A model generated the notes under the pieces. That model did no database searches. It was not told the DNA's origin and saw only the letters and a program-made list of their open reading frames with translations. Positions 55,101 through 62,184 of a DNA stretch of 64,000 nucleotides are shown here, piece after piece. Position 1 is the first letter of the stretch. Every line of letters starts with the position of its first letter. The translations under genes and the position numbers were made by a program. Origin of the DNA: JBJXGV01 sp046160485 (lineage in GTDB: Bacteria; Orphanbacterota; Orphanbacteria; JBJXGV01); contig JBJXGV010000008.1 in assembly GCA_046160485.1 (NCBI GenBank), positions 46,485 through 110,484 of the forward strand, given 5' to 3'.

Positions 55101-55612
55101 ATGTTGTCGCGAATCGTCGGCGAAGCCGCGCTCGCGAGGATGCCGCCGCCGCGAATCGTCGGGCCGCCGCCGCGAATCCGGAAGCCTTCGATGATCGTCC
55201 CTGCGCCCGCTCCGCTCTCTACGGTGACGACGGTGCCGGCGGTGGAGCCTTCGGAGAGCGGCGTTCCGTCGAGTTCGCTCTGGTGGATGTCGGCGTCGCG
55301 CACGGTGAACGCGGGCGGCTGCACGCTGTACCCGCCGAGGAGCGCGACACCCGCCTTGAGCGTGATGCGCTCGGCGTAGACGAGGATCGAGTTGGTGCCG
55401 CCGGCAACGAGAATCGAGTCTCCCGGCACGGCGACCGCGAGAGCGTCCGTCACGGTGTTCGCGGCGCTCGCCGGCGATAGATATTGGCCGTCGGGCGTGT
55501 TTCCGAACCCGGCGCCCGGCGCGACGACGTAGCGAACCGCCGCATGCGCGGAGACGGCGGGAATCAGCAACGAGAGAACTGCGAGCGCGAAGCGTGCGGC
55601 AATCGACTTCAT
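49190..55612 (-). CDS. Giant secreted six-module beta-helix protein with sorting-like C-terminus
   Basis: 2140 residues from ATG 55612 (GAAGGAG ribosome site). A signal peptide occupies about 1-24. Six modules of about 250-330 residues follow. Each opens with a strand F-V-S-x-x-G plus Y-P-Y-x-S-P, then P-G-D-x-V-x-V-A-G-G-x-Y and a pectate-lyase-type right-handed beta-helix (I-x-N-N-x-I-x-x-N). Each closes with C-D-P-D-x-G-x-F-T-L-type sequence. After the modules come an Ig-like region and the FlgD/Ig-like C-terminal module ending V-R-K-L-V-L-V-R. Such repeats often bind carbohydrate, but no enzyme active site could be shown. Clearly a large surface protein. Confidence 0.88.
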   Translation of the reverse strand: MKSIAARFALAVLSLLIPAVSAHAAVRYVVAPGAGFGNTPDGQYLSPASAANTVTDALAVAVPGDSILVAGGTNSILVYAERITLKAGVALLGGYSVQPPAFTVRDADIHQSELDGTPLSEGSTAGTVVTVESGAGAGTIIEGFRIRGGGPTIRGGGILASAASPTIRDNIFFFNSAGSSTGGGGSGIRLESGSTAIVDGNTFVNNTAQGASGTLHLVDSSPSVTNNIFFRELGGAAIVCEGVSSNPSVRFNAFSNNPRGDILCDSPDSSNNLYVNPLLCDPDAGVFTLFDESLVIGAGENGRTIGATGPGCHASVKYVSTSGVAIYPYASPAQAADSISTVLRLAVPGDTVRVAAGVYQERIVVPPGVRVEGNWNQNFSERDTERDPSVIDGEGRGSVVTFTNDGGNSATLDGFAITDGFASDGSAVSIANASPILSGLTIVLNANANGSGGVVAVNGGAPEIVNTVIAFNHGSGVTCSGGANVDIHHSGLFGNTGGAVTGCSGTLPTSVLLSDPLFCNASGCALVEGRWSCQFQLKDFHLFGESEYRDGGEGGIRIGALRVNCNRTAHFVSTTGANTFPYTSIAGASTSIAQTIAVASPGDTVHVAAGTYDEAITLKEGVRVEGGWNAAFSSRDAGANETIIRGNVPGQATIFSTGAEVTPDAQLAGFTITHVPGVLGTGIEIRDSAAPLIVGNVVRGNTTPNSGAGILVDGGLATILNNTIFQNQTTSVSEANRAGGVHLRNIAAGFSFRRNIVYDNDGGYGVSCSGSFSTLVGREVNTNILFANEGVPGGRHPDSLSLQCTRVPATANFVVDPKFCDYASGEITLFYSSPARLNACGDDFVGARGVGCITHPHKFFVSAGNDLARFPYGGGDCAAARLADVLPLMEAGDSLLVSAGTYPVDVTPLVIPSGVTLLGNFTPDFSSRTSNSTITGESRAPCLVIAPGVDSTTVIDGFNFTKGRALRGAGIFVSGGSSPIIRGVAFRDMVADSGGAAIYCAPGSSPKIRRCVIARNRLSNPRSSMVVVDGASPEISNCTFFDNLTVGIDILSGSPEVFNNIVFRCDRGGIRCAPAANATVDHNLASSNDDFDFSGCTPVLGDGNTTEGPRFCSTDGTQLTLFDNSPAATGGRGGVTMGAFPVACVTSAHFVSPAGDSLYPYTSPLNATRRLQDALDVAGMRGRQFVPGFPFDTVYVAGGVYEADITIPPNVVLLAGYEPNFGIIDTSSRFDARLRDINVYPVIIRGSGEGSVATVDSGGFSISTIIDGLVIRGGRAQHGGGVFVSPGGAATFRNCAVDSCTATVAGGGVYLSPGPASVFEFCSASRDSAPLGSALYADSTISVISNCTFVENVAGPGGATMEIGNGGSSVVRNIIANNEGIGLKVERALNAGGYRDNIFWMNSVADTSLPGTLGPTNRVADPKFCDPDNGDFTIRYSSPGVLRPCARLQPPFLEIAGRYPVGCTDEGHTFLARSGNSAATYPYACPDAATSRISDAASRASFGDTIRVSGQTGGGAVYNENIVVNDRISLLGGWNLSFTERAPATNISVITSSMPGTLLTVESPKDLSGNIIDSLVIDSTAVISGFTFSDGNAALENGGAILCVDASPLIAENIFRENATLNFGGAVCALGSVNQPIRRNRFLLNSAAHGGAIYLGECESPIVSENVIFSNRAELRGGGIRLAQYSGAPRIHDNTIASNTGEGISFAGGNASAEIYNNVVAFNTRSGFQHFPAPPGETSPRQHHNLFWANIAGNFEATQSGEGDVFLSPLFCVRAASDYRLQKCSPAIGAGADSVDSVIGHVRDGDAFCADTDAPEVSIRFLKNSIVPRFIDIYVVFSERVEDSTLVVSKVCENQPAIPLTVTLTDTAGTIYGVQGIETSNCGELQVVVNATDLCDSSTTASRSVSTAIVAPGGAAVVSNKTAHARIEIAESRAAREQTLLLASVPAPRAGDEIAVALEALGKPIGEACEALGLEAFGGDAALGMRIPESVAPEAAGAIALYRRDGSGWIREPAVIDAANRVVLAHPAEDGVFQLVLTGNANTSSTLPTRLALFASAPNPAPGRTSIAFDLPASSHAALRVYDVSGRRVTTIVERTLPAGRHAFGWNGTDHSGKEVPSGIYFYELSTSQATEVRKLVLVR
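50190..55540 (-). repeat. Six internal modules in the beta-helix protein
   Basis: Module starts are recognised by the Y-P-Y strand near 55510 (partial match), 54660, 53900, 53030, 52150 and 51190, each 760-960 bases apart. They have diverged at the DNA level, so this is an old protein-level duplication. Confidence 0.7.
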
Positions 55613-55724
55613 CACTATCGGGACTCCTTCTTTCGGCTTCGCCACTATCCGTTCGAGGCCGCGCGGTGCGCAAGGCCCTCTCGTCGCTTGGAATCGATCA
55701 TCGCCGGCATCGAACCGTTCGCGG

Positions 55725-56498
55725 TTAGGCGCCATCGTAGACCGCGTCATGGGGGATGATCGTTCGCATCGGCCGCTCGCGCGTCTCCTCCTCGAAGATG
55801 TGCGCGATGAGCCCAGGTACGCGGCTGACGATGAATGGCGAATTGCCAAGGCGCGACGGGAAACCGAGCTCGCAGAGAAGCGCGGCGATCGCGCCATCGA
55901 CGTTCATTGGCATCGTGCGCCCCGACGACTTGCCGAGCGCGTCGGCGATCGCCTCGCCCAGCGCGACGTGCGGGCCGGAAATGCCGACCTCGCCCGCGAG
56001 TTTTAGCAGATGCGCGGTGCGCGGATCCTTCGTGTGGAGCCGGTGCCCGAATCCGGAGAGGCGGCGCTTCGCCGCGCGTGCGGCGTCGACGATCGCGGCG
56101 GCGTGCACGGCCGCGCTGACGCCCGCGCTCGCGCGGTCACGCTCGCCCGAGTAGAGCAGCTCCATCGACGCTTCGACAGCGCCGCCATGATTGCGGCCGA
56201 TCGCCAGCACGCCCGCCGCGACCGCGGTCGAGAGCGGCACTCCGCACGACGCCACGGTACGCGCCGCAACGCACGACGGCGGCGTGACGCCATGATCGAC
56301 CGACGAGATCAGGATCGCTTCGAAAAGGCGCGCTTCGTTGGCGTTGGGGCGGCGTCCCGAGAGAAGCAGGAAGATCGTCCCCGCGAACGAGCCTTCGGCC
56401 ATCAGTTCGCCGATCTCGACGCCGCGCACGCGAATCGAGTTCGGCTCGATCTGCGTGATCGCGGTGCGCCATTCTTTTTTTTCGTCGGGCACCGTCAC
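55725..56498 (-). CDS. Citrate-synthase-fold citryl-CoA lyase-like protein
   Basis: 257 residues, GTG start overlapping the sucD stop (GTGA). It matches the short citrate-synthase relatives known as citryl-CoA lyases. The catalytic triad is readable as H104 in G-R-N-H-G-G, H152 in G-F-G-H-R-L-H and D201 in M-N-V-D-G. S-S-V-D-H-G-V-T-P-P-S and the C-terminal R-V-P-G-L-I-A-H are family hallmarks. Citryl-CoA lyase splits citryl-CoA into acetyl-CoA and oxaloacetate. The next two genes upstream encode a CoA ligase pair. Together they could form a citrate-cleaving route; a citrate synthase or methylcitrate function is not excluded. Confidence 0.82.
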   Translation of the reverse strand: MTVPDEKKEWRTAITQIEPNSIRVRGVEIGELMAEGSFAGTIFLLLSGRRPNANEARLFEAILISSVDHGVTPPSCVAARTVASCGVPLSTAVAAGVLAIGRNHGGAVEASMELLYSGERDRASAGVSAAVHAAAIVDAARAAKRRLSGFGHRLHTKDPRTAHLLKLAGEVGISGPHVALGEAIADALGKSSGRTMPMNVDGAIAALLCELGFPSRLGNSPFIVSRVPGLIAHIFEEETRERPMRTIIPHDAVYDGA

Positions 56499-57361
56499 AC
56501 TCCGAGCTTTGCGAGGATTTCAGGGATCTCGCGGAACGTCTTCGCGACGTGGGCGCCGCCCTTCACGAGCGCGTCGAGTTTCGATTGCGCGGTTCCCATC
56601 TCGCCCTCGACGATCGCGCCCGCGTGCCCCATGCGCTTCCCGCGCGGGGCATGCACGCCGCCGATCATCGCGAGCACCGGCTTCGACATCGCGCGGATGC
56701 GCGCGGCCGCCATCTCTTCGTACACGCCGCCGATCTCGCCGGCCATGACGACCGCCTTCGTCTCGGGGTCGCGGTCGAACAACTCGAGAACTTCGGCGAA
56801 CGTCGAGCCGAGGACGGGATCGCCGCCGAGACCGACCGACGTCGACTGGCCGTAGCCGGCGCGCGTCAGCGTGTCGGCGAGGTAGTAGGTCACCGAGCCC
56901 GACCGCGACACCGTGCCGACGCGACCCGGCGTGAACGCGATCTCGGGCATGATACCGAGGTTTGCCTTCCCGGGCGAGAGAATGCCCGCCGTGTTTCCGC
57001 CGAGAACCGTGACGCCGCGTGCGACCGCCGCCTCGCGAATCCGCAACATGTCGTGGATCGGTATGTGCTCCGGAACGATGACGACGAGTTTGACGCCCGC
57101 GCGAATCGCTTCGAGTGCACCGTCGAGCACGCCCGCCGCAGGAAGGAAGAGCACCGTCGTGTCGGCCTTCGTCGCGGCAACCGCCTCGGCGACGGTATCG
57201 AACACCGGCACGCCGGCGACGGCCTCGCCGCCCTTGCCGGGCGATGTCCCGCCCACGATCTTCGTGCCGCAGCCGACCATGCGCTCGGTGTGATAACGCC
57301 CCGCGCCGCCCGTGATTCCCTGGACGATGATCCGCGAACGCTCGTCGACGAGGATCGCCAT
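56495..57361 (-). CDS. sucD: Succinyl-CoA synthetase alpha-like subunit (possibly citryl-CoA synthetase small subunit)
   Basis: 288 residues, the normal SucD length. The CoA-binding Rossmann domain starts I-I-V-Q-G-I-T-G-G-A-G. The phosphorylated histidine is in M-G-H-A-G-A-I (H246, as in the E. coli enzyme). G-G-T-S-P-G-K-G-G at about 37-45 is the CoA loop. It joins with the SucC-like protein encoded one base away. Citryl-CoA synthetases share this fold, so the substrate cannot be fixed from sequence alone. Confidence 0.86.
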   Translation of the reverse strand: MAILVDERSRIIVQGITGGAGRYHTERMVGCGTKIVGGTSPGKGGEAVAGVPVFDTVAEAVAATKADTTVLFLPAAGVLDGALEAIRAGVKLVVIVPEHIPIHDMLRIREAAVARGVTVLGGNTAGILSPGKANLGIMPEIAFTPGRVGTVSRSGSVTYYLADTLTRAGYGQSTSVGLGGDPVLGSTFAEVLELFDRDPETKAVVMAGEIGGVYEEMAAARIRAMSKPVLAMIGGVHAPRGKRMGHAGAIVEGEMGTAQSKLDALVKGGAHVAKTFREIPEILAKLGV

Positions 57362-57362
57362 G

Positions 57363-58574
57363 CTACGCGGCCTTCCCGCCGCTCGACGCCGCAGCGCGCG
57401 CGAACGCGACCGCGCGCTCGCAAACCGTCTCGATCGGCGTCTCGATTCCGTACATCTCGATCTTCTCGAAGAGCGCCGGGTTCTCGGTCTTCGCTTGCTG
57501 CAAGATCTCGAGGCCTTCCTTCCACATGTTCCCCGTCATGCGAAGCGCCATCGGCTTCGAGAGTCCGTGGGTCTTGAGGAAGAGGACGAGGCCTTTCGCG
57601 AAATCGTCGCAACGAGAGATTCCGCCGAAGCGTGCGCCGAAAATCGCCTTCACGCGCGGATTCTCCTCGAGCAGCTTCAGCATCGCCGAGAGCCGCTCGG
57701 GAGTCGGCCCGCCGCCCGAGTCCATGAAGTTCGCGGGACGCCCACCGTAGTGCGTGATGAAATCGTTGCCGAGGATGCCGAAACCGGCGCCGCCCGGGAA
57801 CATGCCGATGTCGCCCTCGAGGTCGACGTACGGGATGCCGCCGTCGCGCGCGACGATCTCGCGCTCGGTCAGATTGCCCTCTTCGTGGCGGGCCTCCAGC
57901 CCCATCGCCGTCAACTCGGGATGGCGGAAGAGCGCGTCCTCGTCGAGGTTCATGCGTGCGTCGAGCGCGATCAGCTTGCCGTCGTCGAGAAACGCGAAGG
58001 GGTTGACCTCGAGGAGTTTGGCGTCGGTCGAGAGAAACAGAGCGTGGAGCGCCGCCGCTGCGTTGCCGAACGCGCGGATCGCGCGGCCCGGAACGCCGAT
58101 CAGCTTCGCCAGGCGAATTCCCTCGTGCGGGTAAAGCGTTTCGTGGATAGAAAGCTCGATGCGGTGGATCTTCTCGGGCGCGCGGCGCGCAGTCTCCTCG
58201 ATTTCGACACCGCCCTCGCCGCACGCGAGCACGACAACCTTGTACCGCGCGCGATCGATCGTGACGCCGAGGTAGAACTCGCGCGCAGCCGCCAGCTTCG
58301 GCTCGACGAGAAGCGCGTCCACCGGCAGATCGAGCAACGTCGATCCGAGAAGCTTGGAGGCGATGGCGGCCGATTCGTCCGGCGTCTTGGCGAACTGAAT
58401 CCCGCCGGCCTTGCCGCGACCGCCGCGCAGAATCTGCGCCTTGAGCACGACCTCGCCGCCGATCTTCGCGGCGGCCGCGCGCGCCTCGTCGGGCGTTCGC
58501 GCGACGATCCCCTGCGTCACCGGGATCCCCGCGCCGCGTAGAAGCGCTTTCGCTTCGTGCTCGAAGAGACGCAT
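57363..58574 (-). CDS. sucC: Succinyl-CoA synthetase beta-like subunit (possibly citryl-CoA synthetase large subunit)
   Basis: 403 residues. The ATP-grasp domain begins L-F-E-H-E-A-K-A-L-L-R and has V-L-K-A-Q-I-L-R-G-G-R-G-K-A-G-G. E-V-N-P-F-A near 220 binds metal. The C-terminal domain has F-M-D-S-G-G-G-P and N-I-F-G-G-I-type segments (here F-G-A-R-F-G-G-I). It carries the nucleotide site. It lies nine bases after the secreted protein gene and one base before the alpha-like gene. Confidence 0.86.
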   Translation of the reverse strand: MRLFEHEAKALLRGAGIPVTQGIVARTPDEARAAAAKIGGEVVLKAQILRGGRGKAGGIQFAKTPDESAAIASKLLGSTLLDLPVDALLVEPKLAAAREFYLGVTIDRARYKVVVLACGEGGVEIEETARRAPEKIHRIELSIHETLYPHEGIRLAKLIGVPGRAIRAFGNAAAALHALFLSTDAKLLEVNPFAFLDDGKLIALDARMNLDEDALFRHPELTAMGLEARHEEGNLTEREIVARDGGIPYVDLEGDIGMFPGGAGFGILGNDFITHYGGRPANFMDSGGGPTPERLSAMLKLLEENPRVKAIFGARFGGISRCDDFAKGLVLFLKTHGLSKPMALRMTGNMWKEGLEILQQAKTENPALFEKIEMYGIETPIETVCERAVAFARAAASSGGKAA

Positions 58575-58583
58575 CGCCCGCGC

Positions 58584-59999
58584 CTACCTCGCGACCATGA
58601 ACTTGCCGAGCGCCGATTTCCCGCCCGGGGATTCGGCCTGGAAGATGTAGATGCCGCTGACGATTTCTTCGCCCTGGCCGTTGCGCAGGTCCCAGTTGAT
58701 GCAGCCGGCCAGCGACAACGCGCCGCACCCGAGGCTGACATCTTCCGGCGGGATCTCGCGCACGAGCGATCCGGACGCGGTGTAGATACGAAGCCGCGTT
58801 CCGTTGGGAACGTTGATGAATTGAATCTTCCCCTCGCCGCCTTCCTCCCACGCCACGCGACGCTTGTAGGGGTTCGGAACGACCTGGATGTCGCCGGGAT
58901 CGTCCCCCGCAGACGTGCGCGGGTAGAACGACTCGGTTCTTCGGATCGCACTCTCGACGTGGCTGAGCGTATCGAAGCACGTCACGGCGTAGCGATAAGG
59001 AAACCCGTTGTGCACCTGAACGTCTCGGTAGACGCGCTCGCTGCCCTCGAAGAAGGGGGCGTCGGTGTCCCGGCAGAGGTAGTACTCGCGCAGAACGACC
59101 ATGGAGTCGGCGTTGAGATTACTGATGTCGCTTCGCCGCACGCGGAAGCCGTCGTAGACCTGCGCTTTCACGCGGAAGACACCGACCGAATCGCCATCGA
59201 AATCCGCGTTGAACGCACTCCCCGGCGAAAGCGTCAGAAACAGGCCGTTGTCGACTTGGATCGCCGTGTCCGGGCGGCAAACGACGACGCGATCCGGAAC
59301 GCCGACCATGTCCGCGATCGCGAGGTTCGGCAGGCGGAAGCGCGAGACGCGGATCGAGACCGCGGTTGGAACCACCGTTCGAATGTCGAAAGAATCCCCC
59401 GCGACGAGTTCACCCGACGTGAACCCGGCGCGCACGCCGCTGGCAAGGTCGACCAACGTATTCGGGACGTAGCTCGCGGGGAGATTGAGCGTGCCGCTCT
59501 GCAGCGAGTCTTGCTGCCACGCGACCTGGATCGGGTCGCCGCTCGCCGAGTCGACACTGCCGCCCGTCACGATCCGAAATGAGAAATCCGGCGCCGCGGT
59601 GCAACTCGGAAACGTGCCGCCCGATAGCGGTAACGCCGTGCCGCTCCAACCGGGCGCGACGCGAGCTGAATCGACCGTCGTGAACCTCAACACCTCCGTG
59701 TCGCCGCTGAACTTGTAGAGGTAGTCGCACCGTCCGGTGAACTGTCCGGAGATCGATGGTATCGCGGTACCTCGCCAGGCGAGCGAGTCGTCCATCGGAA
59801 GGAAGTCGGCGATCTTCTTAAGCGAGAGATCGACGCGCGTGCGGACGTCGATCGGAGGATCTTGCCATCGAAGATTGACGACGCGAGAACCGACCTCAGA
59901 CGTGAAGTCGACCTCCGGGCATACGATCCCTTGCGCCAGCAGTTGCGCGGGCGACAAAACGACGAGCGCGAGAAACAGAAGAGTTTTGACTATGTGCAT
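58584..59999 (-). CDS. Exported protein of unknown function with sorting-like C-terminus
   Basis: 471 residues from ATG 59999, the Met before a signal peptide (H-I-V-K-T-L-L-F-L-A-L-V-V-L-S-P-A-Q-L-L, cleavage after L-A-Q). The body is beta-rich with paired cysteines and no recognised enzyme motif. It includes Fn3-like strands (V-H-N-G-F-P-Y-R-Y-A-V-T). The last 80 residues (V-V-P-N-P-Y-K-R onward) are a sorting-like module ending L-G-K-F-M-V-A-R. Probably a surface or extracellular protein. Confidence 0.78.
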   Translation of the reverse strand: MHIVKTLLFLALVVLSPAQLLAQGIVCPEVDFTSEVGSRVVNLRWQDPPIDVRTRVDLSLKKIADFLPMDDSLAWRGTAIPSISGQFTGRCDYLYKFSGDTEVLRFTTVDSARVAPGWSGTALPLSGGTFPSCTAAPDFSFRIVTGGSVDSASGDPIQVAWQQDSLQSGTLNLPASYVPNTLVDLASGVRAGFTSGELVAGDSFDIRTVVPTAVSIRVSRFRLPNLAIADMVGVPDRVVVCRPDTAIQVDNGLFLTLSPGSAFNADFDGDSVGVFRVKAQVYDGFRVRRSDISNLNADSMVVLREYYLCRDTDAPFFEGSERVYRDVQVHNGFPYRYAVTCFDTLSHVESAIRRTESFYPRTSAGDDPGDIQVVPNPYKRRVAWEEGGEGKIQFINVPNGTRLRIYTASGSLVREIPPEDVSLGCGALSLAGCINWDLRNGQGEEIVSGIYIFQAESPGGKSALGKFMVAR

Positions 60000-60180
60000 G
60001 ATGGGGAATGCTCCGAAGCGCGCAGAGTGAAAGCCGCATGATACCCCTCTCGCCGAGCGAGCGCCAAGCGAAAATCCCCTCCGGCGCGGCCCTCTGCTTC
60101 CGTCGTAGCGATCTGTCGGGGGCGAGGTGTGGCGCATGTTCGTGTTGCGGGAAACTCAAACAACGGTGGCGACTGCTCGA

Positions 60181-62184
60181 CTAGCCCGCCGGTGACGGTG
60201 AGAAGTTCTCGCCGAAAATCTTCAGGAACGTTCGAAAAACTTGCTGCATCTCGAGCGTGTCGAAGAAGTACGGCGAGAATCCGAGGACCACGATGTTGCC
60301 GCGGGTCCCCGACGCCGGGATAAAGAACCCGCAGACGCGTTTCAAGTCACCGTTCGAGTCCTTGAAGCGCCAGAGCGGTATGACGCCAGGCATGTCGACC
60401 CGGAGCTTGTACTGCTCGCACTGCTCCAAACCAAGCCGGCCGAAGATCGGATCACCGTTCTGCAAAAGCCCTCGCTTATCGATGTCGATGGTCAAGTCGG
60501 GCATCACGCTGCCGTCCGGAAGGACTTCGCCTTCACTGATGAGCGCGCGCAGGTAGTCGGACGAACCGTTGTAGTAAGACCGCTCTGTCTTGAAGAAGTC
60601 GTAGACGAACGTCTCCGCAGAGTCACAAAACGCGGGGAACCAGTGAAGGCTGAAGTCGCCGCCGCCGAATGTGTTGCGCGGATTGTGCGGGCATCCCGGG
60701 TTTTCGATCACGATCGGATCGAAGAAGTTGTCGGGCGTCAGAGAATTCGACGGGAAGCTGCCGCAGATGATCAGGTTTCCGCCCGCGTTGACGTACGGCC
60801 CAATCGGATTGCGGAAGTTCGTCGCCTGGTTCGACGTCTTCAACTGCGACTCGTCGTCGATATACCAGATCAGCGTGCTGTTGCTTCCGATGATTCGCGG
60901 CGTCGGGATATCGGTCTCCACCTCCGCGTCGAATCGCGTCGAGTTGAACCCGAACAGGAGCGTGTCCCAGAACGCCTCTTCCTTCAGATCGGGCGGATAG
61001 GTATCGCCGTTGCTCCCGGTACCGAGAGTGAAGTCGTCGATGTAGAGAATGCGCCGATTCACCGAGTCGATACTTCCGGGCCCCACGAGTACCGAATACT
61101 CGAAATTCGCTTCGATGATTTGGCCAGCGTCATCGAACGCGCGCACGAAGAGGGTATGCGCCCCGATCGGAGGTTCGAAATCGGTTTGCCCCGGCGGGAA
61201 ATGCGTCGTGCGGAGGTCGCACGGCGAGAAGTTCACGAGATCGTCGTAGGCATAGGAGTAGCACTGAATGAGCCCGCCGTAGAGCGAGGCGTCGCCACGC
61301 CAGTCGAAACTCAGACGCGTGCCTTCGAAGACTTGTCCTTCGAGCGTGTTCACACCCGACCTCGAGCCGAGCACATTCGAGGTAATGATCAGGTTTCCGC
61401 CAATGTCTTCGACGGATTCCCAGAGGCGGAAGTTCAAGGTCCGGTCGATCGAGCGCTCCACCGCACCGGCGTTGTCGATCGCGAAGACCGTGAACGTATG
61501 GAAGCCGCGCGTGTCTCCGACGAACTGAGCCGTTGTCAGGTTCGTGAATCGAACGACCGTGCAGTCGGCGCCCACCTCGGACCACGGCGCGTCGTCGAGC
61601 CGATAGCGGTACCCCGCAACGACGCCATCGCGGTCGCGGCCTTCCCACGCGACGATGACGGTCGTCGCGGTGATCTGCACGCTCCCTGTGCCGGACGGAC
61701 CTCGCTGAATGACCGTCTCGGGCGTGATCGTCGTGGAGTTGAACGTAATGAAGTCGGGAGAAGGATCCCTCGTTCCTTCGTTGTCGACGGCGCGAACGAA
61801 CAGCGTGTGGAACGCGGAGTAAAGAGAGTCGATCAGGATGGTGCCGTCCGGGAAGATGATCGTGTCCGGCACGCAGCAGTTGGAACTCGGGAAAACGAAC
61901 TGGCTATCGTATTCCGGCGTAAAGAACCAATCTGATGTGTCGTCGATTGCGACTTCGAAACCGACGACCGTTCCGTCCTCGTCGTTTGCGCGCCACGAGA
62001 CCAGGAGGTTGTAGGTCACTTCCTCGCCAGTCACCGCCGGATTTACGATCTCAGTGCTCGGAGGAAGATTCCCTTCGGGAAAGAGACCCTGAGGCTCGAC
62101 GTCATCGGAGCACCCCCCGGCGCAGAACGCGAGCGCAACGAGGAGCAGCGCCGCGGCACCGCGAAGCGAAAGTATCCGCATCAT
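60181..62184 (-). CDS. Secreted lipoprotein with Ig/Fn3-like domains
   Basis: 667 residues. The lipobox C-A-G-G-C is near residue 25. Repeated beta-sandwich units follow, each with W-R-A-N-D-E-D-G-T-V-x-G or W-E-G-R-D-R-D-G-V-V-A-G and an H-T-F/L-F-V-R-A-V/F-D-N/D-A/E-G closing strand. This is the look of Fn3/PKD-like domains that recur in FCB exported proteins. The C-terminal 300 residues include I-L-Y-I-D-D-F-T and a stretch of alpha/beta character with W-Y-I-D-D-E-S. It lacks the sorting tail. Overlaps the upstream gene by ATGA, so the two are one unit. Confidence 0.78.
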   Translation of the reverse strand: MMRILSLRGAAALLLVALAFCAGGCSDDVEPQGLFPEGNLPPSTEIVNPAVTGEEVTYNLLVSWRANDEDGTVVGFEVAIDDTSDWFFTPEYDSQFVFPSSNCCVPDTIIFPDGTILIDSLYSAFHTLFVRAVDNEGTRDPSPDFITFNSTTITPETVIQRGPSGTGSVQITATTVIVAWEGRDRDGVVAGYRYRLDDAPWSEVGADCTVVRFTNLTTAQFVGDTRGFHTFTVFAIDNAGAVERSIDRTLNFRLWESVEDIGGNLIITSNVLGSRSGVNTLEGQVFEGTRLSFDWRGDASLYGGLIQCYSYAYDDLVNFSPCDLRTTHFPPGQTDFEPPIGAHTLFVRAFDDAGQIIEANFEYSVLVGPGSIDSVNRRILYIDDFTLGTGSNGDTYPPDLKEEAFWDTLLFGFNSTRFDAEVETDIPTPRIIGSNSTLIWYIDDESQLKTSNQATNFRNPIGPYVNAGGNLIICGSFPSNSLTPDNFFDPIVIENPGCPHNPRNTFGGGDFSLHWFPAFCDSAETFVYDFFKTERSYYNGSSDYLRALISEGEVLPDGSVMPDLTIDIDKRGLLQNGDPIFGRLGLEQCEQYKLRVDMPGVIPLWRFKDSNGDLKRVCGFFIPASGTRGNIVVLGFSPYFFDTLEMQQVFRTFLKIFGENFSPSPAG

